This document shows positions 1-6,039 of a stretch of DNA of 6,039 bases, one piece after another. A program made the translations under genes and the position numbers. Position 1 is the first letter of the stretch, and every line of letters starts with the position of its first letter. This stretch comes from Methyloprofundus sp. (lineage in GTDB: Bacteria > Pseudomonadota > Gammaproteobacteria > Methylococcales > Methylomonadaceae). The stretch spans positions 1-6,039 of the forward strand of contig JAUXBW010000143.1 in the NCBI GenBank assembly GCA_030619185.1, written 5' to 3'. Below the pieces are notes generated by a model. The model was not told the DNA's origin, made no database searches, and was given only the letters and a program-made list of their open reading frames with translations.

Positions 1-86
1 AGAAAAGTTTTGAGGATACAAAGAATATAATCAGAAGCAATACAATGGTAAACGGATAAAAGGATAAATAATCAATGATCTACAAT

Positions 87-128
87 ACACTATGCAGACA
101 ACTAAAAACAGAGCAACACTATGTAGAC
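87..128. repeat. Short imperfect direct repeat pair
   Basis: ACACTATGCAGAC (87-99) recurs as ACACTATGTAGAC (116-128), with 12 of 13 bases identical and starts 29 bases apart. This is close to, though not exactly, a three-turn spacing (31-32 bases) on the same helix face, so it could be a paired protein-binding site. In AT-rich sequence it could also be chance or an old duplication. No function is known. Confidence 0.3.
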
Positions 129-405
129 GAATTTCACTCAAAACCGTAAGTGGACTCAAGTGCATGCTATACAAGGATAAGCAATTCCTGTTCAACTAGT
201 GACATCCGTCGTGTTACTCTTCAACGACAAAATAAATCACATATTTACATCGAGTTATCCAAGAAATGAAGGTAAAGATGTGTGAATGCATCGTATTTTG
301 TCCTACAATACATTCGTTCGGAATAGTACGAATTGATTTAAAGTGCACTCTATGAATTGTTAGATGACTATCGAAGAGAAGCTCACAAGTATTAAAACAC
401 GCTCT

Positions 406-411
406 AAGGAG
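406..411 (+). promoter_or_regulatory. Shine-Dalgarno site of the DUF255 gene
   Basis: AAGGAG lies 7 bases before the ATG at 419. This is strong and well spaced, so it supports that start. The same start places a signal peptide right at the N-terminus. Confidence 0.85.
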
Positions 412-418
412 TTGAATT

Positions 419-2779
419 ATGTTTCCCTGCAAGCACAAACTGATATTATTGATTGTTTTTAGCGTGACTTGCTGTAGCGGGTACGCTGCTGAAATTCAAT
501 ACTATCCACCCGAAATGGCGCGGCAATTACACGCTGCTTTTATCGCTAAAGGTAAAGATTACCAGGCTCGTACTGCTAACCTCTTAGCTAATGGCCAGCC
601 TGCTTATATCAATCAGCTGATCCTTCAGGACTCCCCTTATTTAATTCAACATGCGCATAACCCTGTACACTGGCATACCTGGGGAGAAGAGGCATTTGCC
701 AGAGCCAGGCGGGAAAATAAACCGGTCTTTTTATCCATTGGTTATTCCACTTGTCACTGGTGCCATGTGATGGAAGAAGAGAGTTTTGATAATCCGGCTA
801 TTGCCGCTGTCTTAAATCAATATTTTATTGTCATTAAAGTTGATAGAGAACGCCGGCCTGATATTGATGCAGTTTATATGCAGGCAGTTACCATGTTAAC
901 CGGTCGAGGTGGCTGGCCTATGTCGAGTTTTTTAACGCCTGCGGGGAAAACCTTTTTAGGTGATAGTTATTTTCCACCGGCACCTTTTAAGCAATTGTTA
1001 CTGCGCGTCAATGAAGCCTGGCAACAACAGCAAGCCCTGGTTTTACAAAATGCTGATCAAGTCTCAAGAGCTGTGGCTAATGCTCAGATAAACAAGCAGC
1101 AAAGCCAAGCTATAGATACGGCTTTATTCAAGCAAACTGCACAATATTTAGTGAGGGTGCAGGATCGAAAATATGGTGGTTTCGGGCAAAAAATGAAATT
1201 TCCTAATGAACCCTTGTTAATGTATTTACTGGATAGCTATCAACGTTTTGAATATAAACCATCACTGGAAACAGTAGAGGCAAGCATACAGGCAATGGCG
1301 CAAGGGGGGATTTATGACCAGGTGGGAGGTGGTTTTCATCGTTATGCTACTGATAGACAATGGTTGGTTCCGCATTTTGAAAAGATGCTATATAACCAGG
1401 CGCAATTATCACAAGTCTATTTGCTCGCCTACCAATTAACTGGAAAAGCAGAATACGCCCGAATTGCGCGGCAAACATTAGATTATGTGCTGGCAGATAT
1501 GCGTGCTAAAGAAGGTGGTTTTTATTCTGCTACAGATGCGGATAGTAATGGCGTAGAAGGGGAGTTTTTTGTCTGGACAGCAGCGCAAATTAAAAATACT
1601 TTAACGCCAGAGCTTGCACAAAGAGCGATCGATTTATACGCCATCACACAGCAAGGTAATTTTGAGGGACATAATATTTTACATCTGCCTATTAGCCTGG
1701 AAAGCTACGCAGATAAACACGATATAGCTCTATCCCAGTTGCGCACAGAAGTTGAGCAAATTAGAAAAGGGTTAAAACAACAGCGCGAACAACGTATTGC
1801 ACCCTTACGCGATGATAAAATTGTCACCGCATGGAATGCCATGATGATAGAAAGTCTGGTATTAGCCGCAGAAGTATTGCAACAACCTCGTTATCTAAGC
1901 GCTGCTGAAAAAACGGCCAATTGGCTATGGCAAACTAATCGCCAGGTTTCTGGTGAGCTTTGGCGTATCCATTGGCAAGGGAGTTCTTCGGTCAGTGCTA
2001 ATCAGCAAGATTATGCCTATTTCGCAAGTGCTTTAATTAAACTGTATGATCAGAGCGGTGATCCGCAATGGTTAGATAAGGCTGAACAGTTAACTCATAT
2101 TATGATCAAGCAGTTCTGGGATACTGCAGGTAGTGGCTTTTATATGAATACTGAAGTCGAAACTCAGTCCATGATGTTGCGGCCTAAAGATATTGCGGAT
2201 AATGCCGTAGCATCGGCTAATGCCGTTGCAGTCAATGTATTGGCGCAATTATCTAAACGTACCGCAAACTATGAATACCCTGTCAAGGCAAGTGCTACCC
2301 TTGCGTCTTTTTCAGCAATGATCAAAAAGCAGGCGACTAGTTATACCCGATTACTTACTGCCGCCGCTACATTGAATAATGCACAAACTGGAACTGTCCA
2401 ATACGCGGCTAAAGGCGCGGTTACAATTAGAGCCAACCGTACAGTCGACAATCAATTGCTGGTAACGATACGGTTAAAACCAGGCTGGCATATCAATGCT
2501 CAGAATCCTCTGCAAGACTATTTAATAGCCACGAAAATAAGTTTACTTAATGATGAGTTGAGTCGAGTGATTTACCCTCCGGCTATACTCAAAAAACTCA
2601 GTTTTGGGCAGCAAAAATTAGCTTTATATGAAAACCAGCTGATAGTGCATGCGACACTTCCTGATGCTATTAAAGAAACTCCTTATTTAAATATTCAGGT
2701 TCAGTTACAGGCCTGTAATGACAGGCATTGCCTGGCACCGGAAACATTATCAGTAGGTGTGGCACGGCCGATCAGATAA
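419..2779 (+). CDS. Exported DUF255/YyaL-type thioredoxin protein with C-terminal DsbD-alpha-like domain
   Basis: This 786-residue protein starts with a basic, hydrophobic signal peptide (about 1-24, likely cut after GYAA), so it should act in the periplasm. Residues about 65-190 form the DUF255 (thioredoxin-like) domain with the family hallmark [11 protein letters not shown] (CHWC at 112-115) and [11 protein letters not shown] at 164-174. Residues about 230-650 fit the helical six-hairpin-glycosidase-like part of YyaL/SPATA20 proteins, with [12 protein letters not shown] at 317-328, [12 protein letters not shown] at 373-384, AWNAMM at 471-476 and [11 protein letters not shown] at 594-604. 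Residues about 657-786 resemble the DsbD alpha domain: [12 protein letters not shown] at 687-697 and QACNDRHC ending in Cys766 and Cys771, comparable to the DsbD redox cysteines. The family reaction is not firmly known; a thiol-redox or protein-quality role is inferred from the two cysteine pairs. The frame is intact. The gene seems monocistronic, with 339 bases before the next gene. Family assignment is strong and specific function weak. Confidence 0.93.
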   Translation: MFPCKHKLILLIVFSVTCCSGYAAEIQYYPPEMARQLHAAFIAKGKDYQARTANLLANGQPAYINQLILQDSPYLIQHAHNPVHWHTWGEEAFARARRENKPVFLSIGYSTCHWCHVMEEESFDNPAIAAVLNQYFIVIKVDRERRPDIDAVYMQAVTMLTGRGGWPMSSFLTPAGKTFLGDSYFPPAPFKQLLLRVNEAWQQQQALVLQNADQVSRAVANAQINKQQSQAIDTALFKQTAQYLVRVQDRKYGGFGQKMKFPNEPLLMYLLDSYQRFEYKPSLETVEASIQAMAQGGIYDQVGGGFHRYATDRQWLVPHFEKMLYNQAQLSQVYLLAYQLTGKAEYARIARQTLDYVLADMRAKEGGFYSATDADSNGVEGEFFVWTAAQIKNTLTPELAQRAIDLYAITQQGNFEGHNILHLPISLESYADKHDIALSQLRTEVEQIRKGLKQQREQRIAPLRDDKIVTAWNAMMIESLVLAAEVLQQPRYLSAAEKTANWLWQTNRQVSGELWRIHWQGSSSVSANQQDYAYFASALIKLYDQSGDPQWLDKAEQLTHIMIKQFWDTAGSGFYMNTEVETQSMMLRPKDIADNAVASANAVAVNVLAQLSKRTANYEYPVKASATLASFSAMIKKQATSYTRLLTAAATLNNAQTGTVQYAAKGAVTIRANRTVDNQLLVTIRLKPGWHINAQNPLQDYLIATKISLLNDELSRVIYPPAILKKLSFGQQKLALYENQLIVHATLPDAIKETPYLNIQVQLQACNDRHCLAPETLSVGVARPIR

Positions 2780-2794
2780 CTTTTATATTTATTG

Positions 2795-2834
2795 TCATTA
2801 TGACCTCCATGGTAAAAAATGGATGGGATAATGA
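2795..2834 (+). repeat. Imperfect hairpin just after the DUF255 gene
   Basis: TCATTAT (2795-2801) pairs with ATAATGA (2828-2834), and TCCAT (2806-2810) pairs with ATGGA (2819-2823), leaving an internal loop and an 8-base loop. An alternative 8-bp pairing joins GTCATTAT (2794-2801) to ATAATGAC (2840-2847). It begins 15 bases past the stop codon, so it may protect or end the transcript. No T-run follows, so it is not a standard intrinsic terminator. Confidence 0.35.
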
Positions 2835-2893
2835 TAGAAATAATGACGTATCAATACATTTCTCAAGCATGACGCTTTAAATAGTCAGCTGGA

Positions 2894-2975
2894 TTTTTGT
2901 TTGTCTTTAGCTGTGTAGCAGCAGGCGCATAGCAGGCTATGTAACTACTGCTACACCGCTAAAGACGGATAAAAA
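2894..2975. repeat. Long near-perfect inverted repeat in the spacer before dbpA
   Basis: GTCTTTAGC.GTGTAGCAG (2903-2921) is the inverted complement of 2948-2966, with 18 of 19 positions paired (T2912/C2957 is the mismatch). In RNA read from the + strand the stem extends outward: bases 2899-2902 against 2967-2970 give one U-A and three G-U pairs, and TTTTT (2894-2898) pairs with AAAAA (2971-2975). This makes a stem of about 28 positions with one mismatch. Inside, CATAG (2928-2932) pairs with CTATG (2937-2941) across an internal loop. Neither strand has a U-run directly after the stem, which argues against an intrinsic terminator. It could be a dispersed palindromic repeat (REP- or MITE-like), an RNA-processing site or a small structured RNA. 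The structure itself is seen directly; its role is unknown. Confidence 0.75.
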
Positions 2976-3073
2976 GACCCGCAAAATTGGATGGTTATCT
3001 GTTTCTATCTCCCTTAGCCTAATAACGACTTATTCAATCAATATTTTCAATTCTAATGTGTTATTTTCAGCTC

Positions 3074-3082
3074 TGCTATAAT
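3074..3082 (+). promoter_or_regulatory. Extended -10 promoter of dbpA
   Basis: TGCTATAAT combines a consensus -10 hexamer (3077-3082) with the TG extension. Such promoters need little from the -35 region, and no good -35 hexamer is seen 16-18 bases upstream. A transcript would begin near 3089, leaving a leader of about 30 bases. A second TATAAT at 3096-3101 is so close to the ATG (3119) that it would leave a nearly leaderless message, so it is a weaker candidate. Confidence 0.55.
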
Positions 3083-3118
3083 CCTAGAAAAACCTTATAA
3101 TTTAACCACGGTATTATT

Positions 3119-4501
3119 ATGACCAGCGAAAGCTTTTCCTCTCTTCCTATATCAAGTGCACAAATTGCTAATCTGGACTCACTCGGGTATAAACAGATGA
3201 CCGCTATTCAAGCACAGGGTTTGCCTTATGTATTGCAAGGAAAAGACCTGATCGCACAAGCTAAAACCGGTAGTGGTAAAACGGCGACCTTTGGTATCGG
3301 TTTACTACAGCAGATTAACCCACGATTCTTTGGTGTACAGGCACTGGTTTTATGTCCCACGCGAGAGTTGGCTGATCAAGTGGGTAAAGAGCTACGTAAA
3401 TTGGCAAGAAGCACAGCTAATATCAAACTGGTTTTGCTCTGTGGTGGCAAACCTTTTGCCCCGCAAAAAAGCTCACTTGCACATGGAGCGCATATCGTGG
3501 TCGGTACGCCAGGGCGTATTCAAGACCATTTAAGTAGAGGCACATTGACATTAACAGGTGTACAAACATTGGTGCTGGATGAAGCGGATAGAATGTTGGA
3601 CATGGGTTTCTTTGATGTGATCAATGAGATAATTGAGCAAACCCCCGATAAACGCCAGACACTACTATTTTCGGCAACCTATCCCAGTAGCATTAAAAAG
3701 ATGTGTGCTACTATCTTGAAAGACCCGGTAACAGTTTCAGTCGAATCTGAGCATACTGACAGCGTAATAGAGCAAACTTTTTATCAAGTCAAAAGTCACC
3801 AGCGTAATCAGGCCTTATTAAGCCTGTTTGCACACTACCAGCCGGAGACGACTGTGGTGTTTTGTCATACCAAAGTGCAATGTGATGAGGTTGCCCGGTT
3901 TTTACATGAGCATCAGATAGAAGCTCTGGCTATTCATGGTGATCTAGAGCAACGCGAGCGTGATCAGGTCTTAGTTCGATTTGCCAACCATAGTTGTTCG
4001 GTATTAGTTGCCACTGATGTTGCAGCTCGTGGCCTGGATATTAAGTTATTGCAGGCAGTGATTAATTTTGAATTACCCCGTGACCCTGATATCTATGTGC
4101 ACAGGATTGGCCGTACTGGTCGGGCTGGGGAAAAAGGCATTGCGCTGAGTTTGTATACAGAGCAAGAACATCTGCGCGTTAAAGCCATTGAAGCCTATCA
4201 GAATAAACCTTGTGTCATTGCTACGATTGAGTCTTTGCAAACAAACCGGGGAGTGCCCATACAATCACCTATGGTAACGATACAGCTTGATGTAGGACGA
4301 AAAAATAAAATTCGTCCAGGTGATTTGTTGGGAGCACTCACCGGTGATGCAGGGTTATCAGGCTCGCAAATTGGTAAGATTGATATATTCGATATATCTA
4401 GTTATGTTGCGGTGGAGCGTTCAGCATTAACTAAAGTACTAAAATATTTTGCAAATGGTAAAGTAAAGGGGCGCAGTGTTCGTGCGCGTAAAATTGATTA
4501 A
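3119..4501 (+). CDS. dbpA: ATP-dependent RNA helicase DbpA (DEAD-box, 50S ribosome assembly)
   Basis: DbpA proteins unwind RNA near helix 92 of 23S rRNA during assembly of the large ribosomal subunit, in the cytoplasm. All helicase motifs are present: Q motif GYKQMTAIQ (23-31), AKTGSGKT (48-55), PTRELA (80-85), TPGR (130-133), DEAD (154-157), SAT (185-187), VVFCHTK (246-252), ATDVAARGLDI (298-308) and HRIGRTGRAG (328-337). What makes it DbpA rather than another DEAD-box protein is the C-terminal RRM-like domain (about 384-460), with VTIQLDVGRKNKIRPGDLLG, KIDIFDISSYVAV and GRSVRARKI, which in the family binds hairpin 92. Its 460 residues match the usual length, and the frame is intact. No clear Shine-Dalgarno sequence precedes the ATG, so initiation may be weak. 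The next gene follows after 21 bases and probably shares the transcript. Confidence 0.96.
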   Translation: MTSESFSSLPISSAQIANLDSLGYKQMTAIQAQGLPYVLQGKDLIAQAKTGSGKTATFGIGLLQQINPRFFGVQALVLCPTRELADQVGKELRKLARSTANIKLVLLCGGKPFAPQKSSLAHGAHIVVGTPGRIQDHLSRGTLTLTGVQTLVLDEADRMLDMGFFDVINEIIEQTPDKRQTLLFSATYPSSIKKMCATILKDPVTVSVESEHTDSVIEQTFYQVKSHQRNQALLSLFAHYQPETTVVFCHTKVQCDEVARFLHEHQIEALAIHGDLEQRERDQVLVRFANHSCSVLVATDVAARGLDIKLLQAVINFELPRDPDIYVHRIGRTGRAGEKGIALSLYTEQEHLRVKAIEAYQNKPCVIATIESLQTNRGVPIQSPMVTIQLDVGRKNKIRPGDLLGALTGDAGLSGSQIGKIDIFDISSYVAVERSALTKVLKYFANGKVKGRSVRARKID

Positions 4502-4510
4502 TATTAAGCG

Positions 4511-4516
4511 AAGGAG
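4511..4516 (+). promoter_or_regulatory. Shine-Dalgarno site of the BOF gene
   Basis: AAGGAG lies 6 bases before the ATG at 4523, inside the 21-base gap after dbpA. It is far stronger than anything before dbpA, so the second gene may be translated more than the first from a shared message. Confidence 0.8.
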
Positions 4517-4522
4517 AAAACT

Positions 4523-4867
4523 ATGTATCAGAAAATAACCCTATTATTCGTGGCTTTAGTGATGTCAGTAAGTGCTTATGCCGGTTTTGAGGGGCCTGGA
4601 GCACCCGCAGCCGTAACAACTGTTGTATCTATAAATGACCTTAATGATGACGATACAGTTACTCTTGAAGGAAATTTACTGAGGAAAATTCAAAAAGAAC
4701 GTTATCTTTTTAAAGACAAAACAGGTGAGATTGAAGTTGAAATCGACGATAAAAAGCTTCGGGATATTAAAGTAACTCCAGAGACGCCTATTCGGATTAC
4801 AGGAGAAGTAGACAAAGACTGGTTCTCTATTTCAGTTGAAGCTGATTCTGTAGAAATTATTGATTAA
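4523..4867 (+). CDS. YgiW/YdeI-type exported OB-fold (BOF) protein
   Basis: This small protein of 114 residues has a signal peptide (1-20, ending SAYA before GFEGPG), so it should be periplasmic. The mature part is a single BOF/OB-fold domain: GFEGPGAP (21-28), VTLEGNLLRKI (46-56), YLFKDKTGEIEVEID (61-75) and TGEVDKDW (93-100) match the YgiW/YdeI (PF04076) pattern closely. In enterics these proteins are linked to stress tolerance and binding of small ligands or cationic compounds; that role is family knowledge, not visible here. The position after VEIDDKK that is usually Trp in the E. coli protein, as I recall it, is Leu79 here. Placement 21 bases after dbpA suggests co-transcription. No terminator hairpin is apparent downstream. 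The family call is firm; the exact ortholog is not. Confidence 0.9.
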   Translation: MYQKITLLFVALVMSVSAYAGFEGPGAPAAVTTVVSINDLNDDDTVTLEGNLLRKIQKERYLFKDKTGEIEVEIDDKKLRDIKVTPETPIRITGEVDKDWFSISVEADSVEIID

Positions 4868-4979
4868 AGATGCAGCACATTTAAAAGCAATGAATAAAAT
4901 GCAAGAGCTTATGCAAAAACCAGAAGCGATGAAAGAGTGGTTTGAAAGTAAGAAAAAAGAATTTGAGGCATTATCCTAG
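4854..4979 (+). pseudogene. Possible gene remnant: open frame encoding a charged C-terminal tail
   Basis: After a TAG at 4851, this frame stays open to TAG at 4977-4979, overlapping the last codons of the BOF gene in another frame. From the first ATG (4890) it reads MNKMQELMQKPEAMKEWFE and continues to 29 residues; read from upstream it gains IKDAAHLKA. The composition (helical, rich in Lys, Glu and Met, with Phe and Trp at amphipathic spacing) looks like real coding sequence rather than noise. It has no Shine-Dalgarno sequence and no proper start before the overlap. The best reading is the surviving C-terminal end of a deleted gene; a tiny translationally coupled peptide is the alternative. 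I do not recognise the family. Confidence 0.35.
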
Positions 4980-4981
4980 GT

Positions 4982-5839
4982 TTAATCATCCTCAGCATGG
5001 CGATAATGCAATGCTGAAACCTGTTCAGAGAGAAAGCCCATTAAGAAAGTAATAACAGAGGTGTTGAGCAATAGTGCGCTCATATTGGTAAAGCGATGTT
5101 CTGTGATGAATGTATAGCCATAATAACCTATACCAAGAAAAAACAGGCTAAGGCTGACGGGGAGGAACAGGCGCATAGGCGAAAATAACGAGCCTATACG
5201 TAGAATGATTATAAAAAAGCGCGTACCATCTCTAAACAAACGTATGTGGCTTTTTCCTTTGCGTTGACCTGCGTGTATGGGGACGTAGGCAACCGGGAAA
5301 CCAGAGCGAAAAAAAGCCATGGTGCTGGTAGTTGGATAAGAAAATCCATTGGGCAACAGGTATAAGAATTTTTTAAACTTATCTGTTCTTACGGCACGGA
5401 AACCAGAAGTTAAATCGTCAATTTTGTGCCCTGTCATGAGTGTTGCGAAGCGATTGTAAAAGGCATTACCAGCACGTCTTAACAATGAAGCCTGGGATTT
5501 TACATTTCTGGCTCCCACTACCATATCATAGCCTTCTTCCATTTTTTGTAGAAACATGGGTATATCAACGGGGTTGTGTTGGCCATCACCATCCATAAAC
5601 ACGATGATCTCGCCTTTTGCATTTCTGGCACCGGTTTTGATAGCTGCGCCATTCCCCTGACTGTAGGGGTGGCTAATCACTTTCGCGCCAGCCAGTTGAG
5701 CTAATTCAGCGGTATTGTCAGTAGAGCCGTCATTGATAACTAATACTTCAGCATCAAGTTCCAGAGATTGAATGCTCTGCAAGACAGCAGAGATGTTTTT
5801 CGCTTCGTTTTTAGCTGGAAGTACAATGGTGATATTCAT
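4982..5839 (-). CDS. Family 2 glycosyltransferase, dolichol-phosphate-mannose-synthase-like, with two C-terminal membrane segments
   Basis: This 285-residue protein belongs to the GT2 group that moves a sugar from a nucleotide donor, commonly onto a polyprenyl-phosphate carrier at the inner membrane. The GT-A fold is clear: VLPAKNEAKNI (6-16), VINDGSTDNT (34-43), QGNGAAIKTGARNAKGE (61-77) and FMDGDGQHNP (81-90), holding the metal-binding DxD, then LTSGFRAVR (143-151) and GQRKGKS (191-197). Two hydrophobic segments (about 222-245 and 255-273) anchor the C-terminus, ending in a charged HYRHAEDD tail. The sugar and acceptor cannot be told from sequence. No flippase or sugar-synthesis gene is in view. 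The ATG at 5837-5839 has only a weak ribosome binding site; an in-frame stop 8 codons upstream, with no alternative ATG between, supports it. The gene converges on the BOF gene. A large hairpin sits 31 bases before the start. Confidence 0.93.
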   Translation of the reverse strand: MNITIVLPAKNEAKNISAVLQSIQSLELDAEVLVINDGSTDNTAELAQLAGAKVISHPYSQGNGAAIKTGARNAKGEIIVFMDGDGQHNPVDIPMFLQKMEEGYDMVVGARNVKSQASLLRRAGNAFYNRFATLMTGHKIDDLTSGFRAVRTDKFKKFLYLLPNGFSYPTTSTMAFFRSGFPVAYVPIHAGQRKGKSHIRLFRDGTRFFIIILRIGSLFSPMRLFLPVSLSLFFLGIGYYGYTFITEHRFTNMSALLLNTSVITFLMGFLSEQVSALHYRHAEDD

Positions 5840-5870
5840 TAATGATGTTATTTGAGCAAGCTAAAGGGTA

Positions 5871-5920
5871 TAAATAGTGTTAGTAGAACGGGCTGAAGTT
5901 CGTTCTACTAACACTATTTA
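5871..5920. repeat. Perfect 20-bp inverted repeat (10-base loop)
   Basis: Bases 5871-5890 and 5901-5920 are exact inverted complements, with TAAATAGTG at the outer end and GTAGAACG at the inner end. The loop is GGCTGAAGTT. In + strand RNA the loop adds two G-U pairs and one C-G pair, giving 23 pairs capped by UGAA. On the + strand TTTTTT follows at 5927-5932, 6 bases past the stem, so it could end antisense transcription entering from the right-hand side of the glycosyltransferase gene. On the minus strand it has no U-run and would instead lie in the glycosyltransferase leader, 31 bases from its ATG. It could also be a dispersed palindromic element. Confidence 0.85.
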
Positions 5921-5950
5921 CCTCAGTTTTTTACGTACCCCCCTATAACA

Positions 5951-6010
5951 GGGTATTTGTGACAGTACAGTGTAGCTGTTAAGGGTATAGGCATCTCGCA
6001 ACAAATACCC
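5951..6010. repeat. 10-bp perfect inverted repeat around a 40-base core
   Basis: GGGTATTTGT (5951-5960) and ACAAATACCC (6001-6010) are exact inverted complements. The core includes a smaller possible stem, ACAG (5962-5965) with CTGT (5976-5979). It may be a pair of protein-binding sites, a very small mobile-element remnant or a folded RNA. No tRNA-like features are present. Confidence 0.6.
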
Positions 6011-6039
6011 CACCCATCGCTGAAAATCCTGGAAACGGA

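Larger units (their letters stand above)
1..418. other. Gene-poor AT-rich leader upstream of the DUF255 gene
   Basis: I find no credible gene here. The only open frame of note is antisense (214-438), lacks a ribosome binding site, runs into the 5' end of the next gene and matches no family I know. The stretch contains short direct repeats: an exact CTACAATACA at 80-89 and 303-312; ACACTATGCAGAC at 87-99 against ACACTATGTAGAC at 116-128 (12 of 13 identical); and a GGATAAAA/GGATAAAT tandem at 54-69. TACAAT at 304-309 could serve as a -10 box for the downstream gene, but no matching -35 box lies at the proper spacing. The stretch may be the regulatory region of the downstream gene or decayed sequence. 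Confidence 0.5.
5840..6039. other. Structured intergenic region upstream of the glycosyltransferase
   Basis: No gene is visible in these 200 bases. GGGTAT occurs three times on the + strand (5866, 5951 and 5983) and once inverted (ATACCC, 6005-6010). Two occurrences share the longer AAGGGTATA (5864-5872 and 5981-5989). TACCC (5936-5940) and GGGTA (5951-5955) form another short inverted pair. This clustering suggests an operator array or nested repeat elements. The glycosyltransferase promoter should lie here, but I see no convincing -35/-10 pair on the minus strand. Confidence 0.45.

Noticed and set aside
26..31. TATAAT as a promoter
   Set aside because: The nearest -35-like TTGAGG is only 10 bases away, there is no TG extension, and no gene starts within a sensible distance.
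214..438. Antisense open frame of 74 codons upstream of the DUF255 gene
   Set aside because: It has no ribosome binding site, no recognisable family, and overlaps the start and Shine-Dalgarno site of a strongly supported gene.
436..478. Lipoprotein signal (VTCCSG) in the DUF255 protein
   Set aside because: Residues before Cys18/Cys19 do not match a lipobox; GYAA followed by EI fits ordinary signal peptidase I cleavage better.
2800..2880. Short + strand frame of 26 codons (MTSMVKNGWDNDRNN...) after the DUF255 gene
   Set aside because: It has no Shine-Dalgarno sequence, it lies over a hairpin, and its composition does not look like a protein.
2903..2966. Intrinsic terminator for the DUF255 gene
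   Set aside because: The stem is long but neither strand has a T-run after it, and it starts about 120 bases past the stop codon. It is kept as an inverted repeat instead.
3273..3533. Second + strand open frame inside dbpA
   Set aside because: It is a shadow frame wholly inside a gene with all helicase motifs intact.
4073..4264. Minus-strand open frame inside dbpA
   Set aside because: It is antisense to conserved helicase motif VI, with no start signal or family match.
5945..6010. tRNA-like or riboswitch-like fold in the region upstream of the glycosyltransferase
   Set aside because: The outer stem is 10 bp and the core lacks tRNA landmarks or any riboswitch consensus I know.

Overview
The window looks like ordinary chromosome from a moderately AT-rich gammaproteobacterium. 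The evidence is a DbpA-type DEAD-box helicase, a YgiW/YdeI-type exported OB-fold protein and a DsbD-alpha-like domain, all common in that class. A methanotroph-like or other free-living lineage would fit, but the sequence does not settle the genus. I see no phage, IS transposase, tRNA, rRNA or CRISPR array.

Layout: bases 1-418 are a gene-poor, AT-rich leader with a few short imperfect direct repeats. At 419-2779 (+) lies a large exported protein: signal peptide, DUF255/YyaL-type thioredoxin domain with a CHWC motif, six-hairpin glycosidase-like helical region, and a C-terminal DsbD-alpha-like domain with its own cysteine pair. Bases 2780-3118 form a 339-base spacer holding a weak hairpin, a long near-perfect inverted repeat and a good extended -10 promoter. 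At 3119-4501 (+) is dbpA, followed 21 bases later by a YgiW/YdeI-type BOF protein at 4523-4867 (+); these two probably share a transcript. Between the BOF gene and the next gene lies a short open frame that looks like the tail of a lost or degraded protein. At 4982-5839 (-) a family 2, dolichol-phosphate-mannose-synthase-like glycosyltransferase with two C-terminal membrane segments faces the BOF gene. Bases 5840-6039, upstream of the glycosyltransferase, contain no gene. They hold a perfect 20-bp inverted repeat, a second 10-bp inverted repeat and repeated GGGTAT motifs.

The genes do not make one pathway: periplasmic thiol redox or folding, 50S ribosome assembly, an exported stress-type OB-fold protein, and lipid-linked sugar transfer. 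The least ordinary points are the two-cysteine-pair architecture of the 786-residue protein and the two large non-coding inverted repeats. No novel multi-gene system is supported by what I can read.
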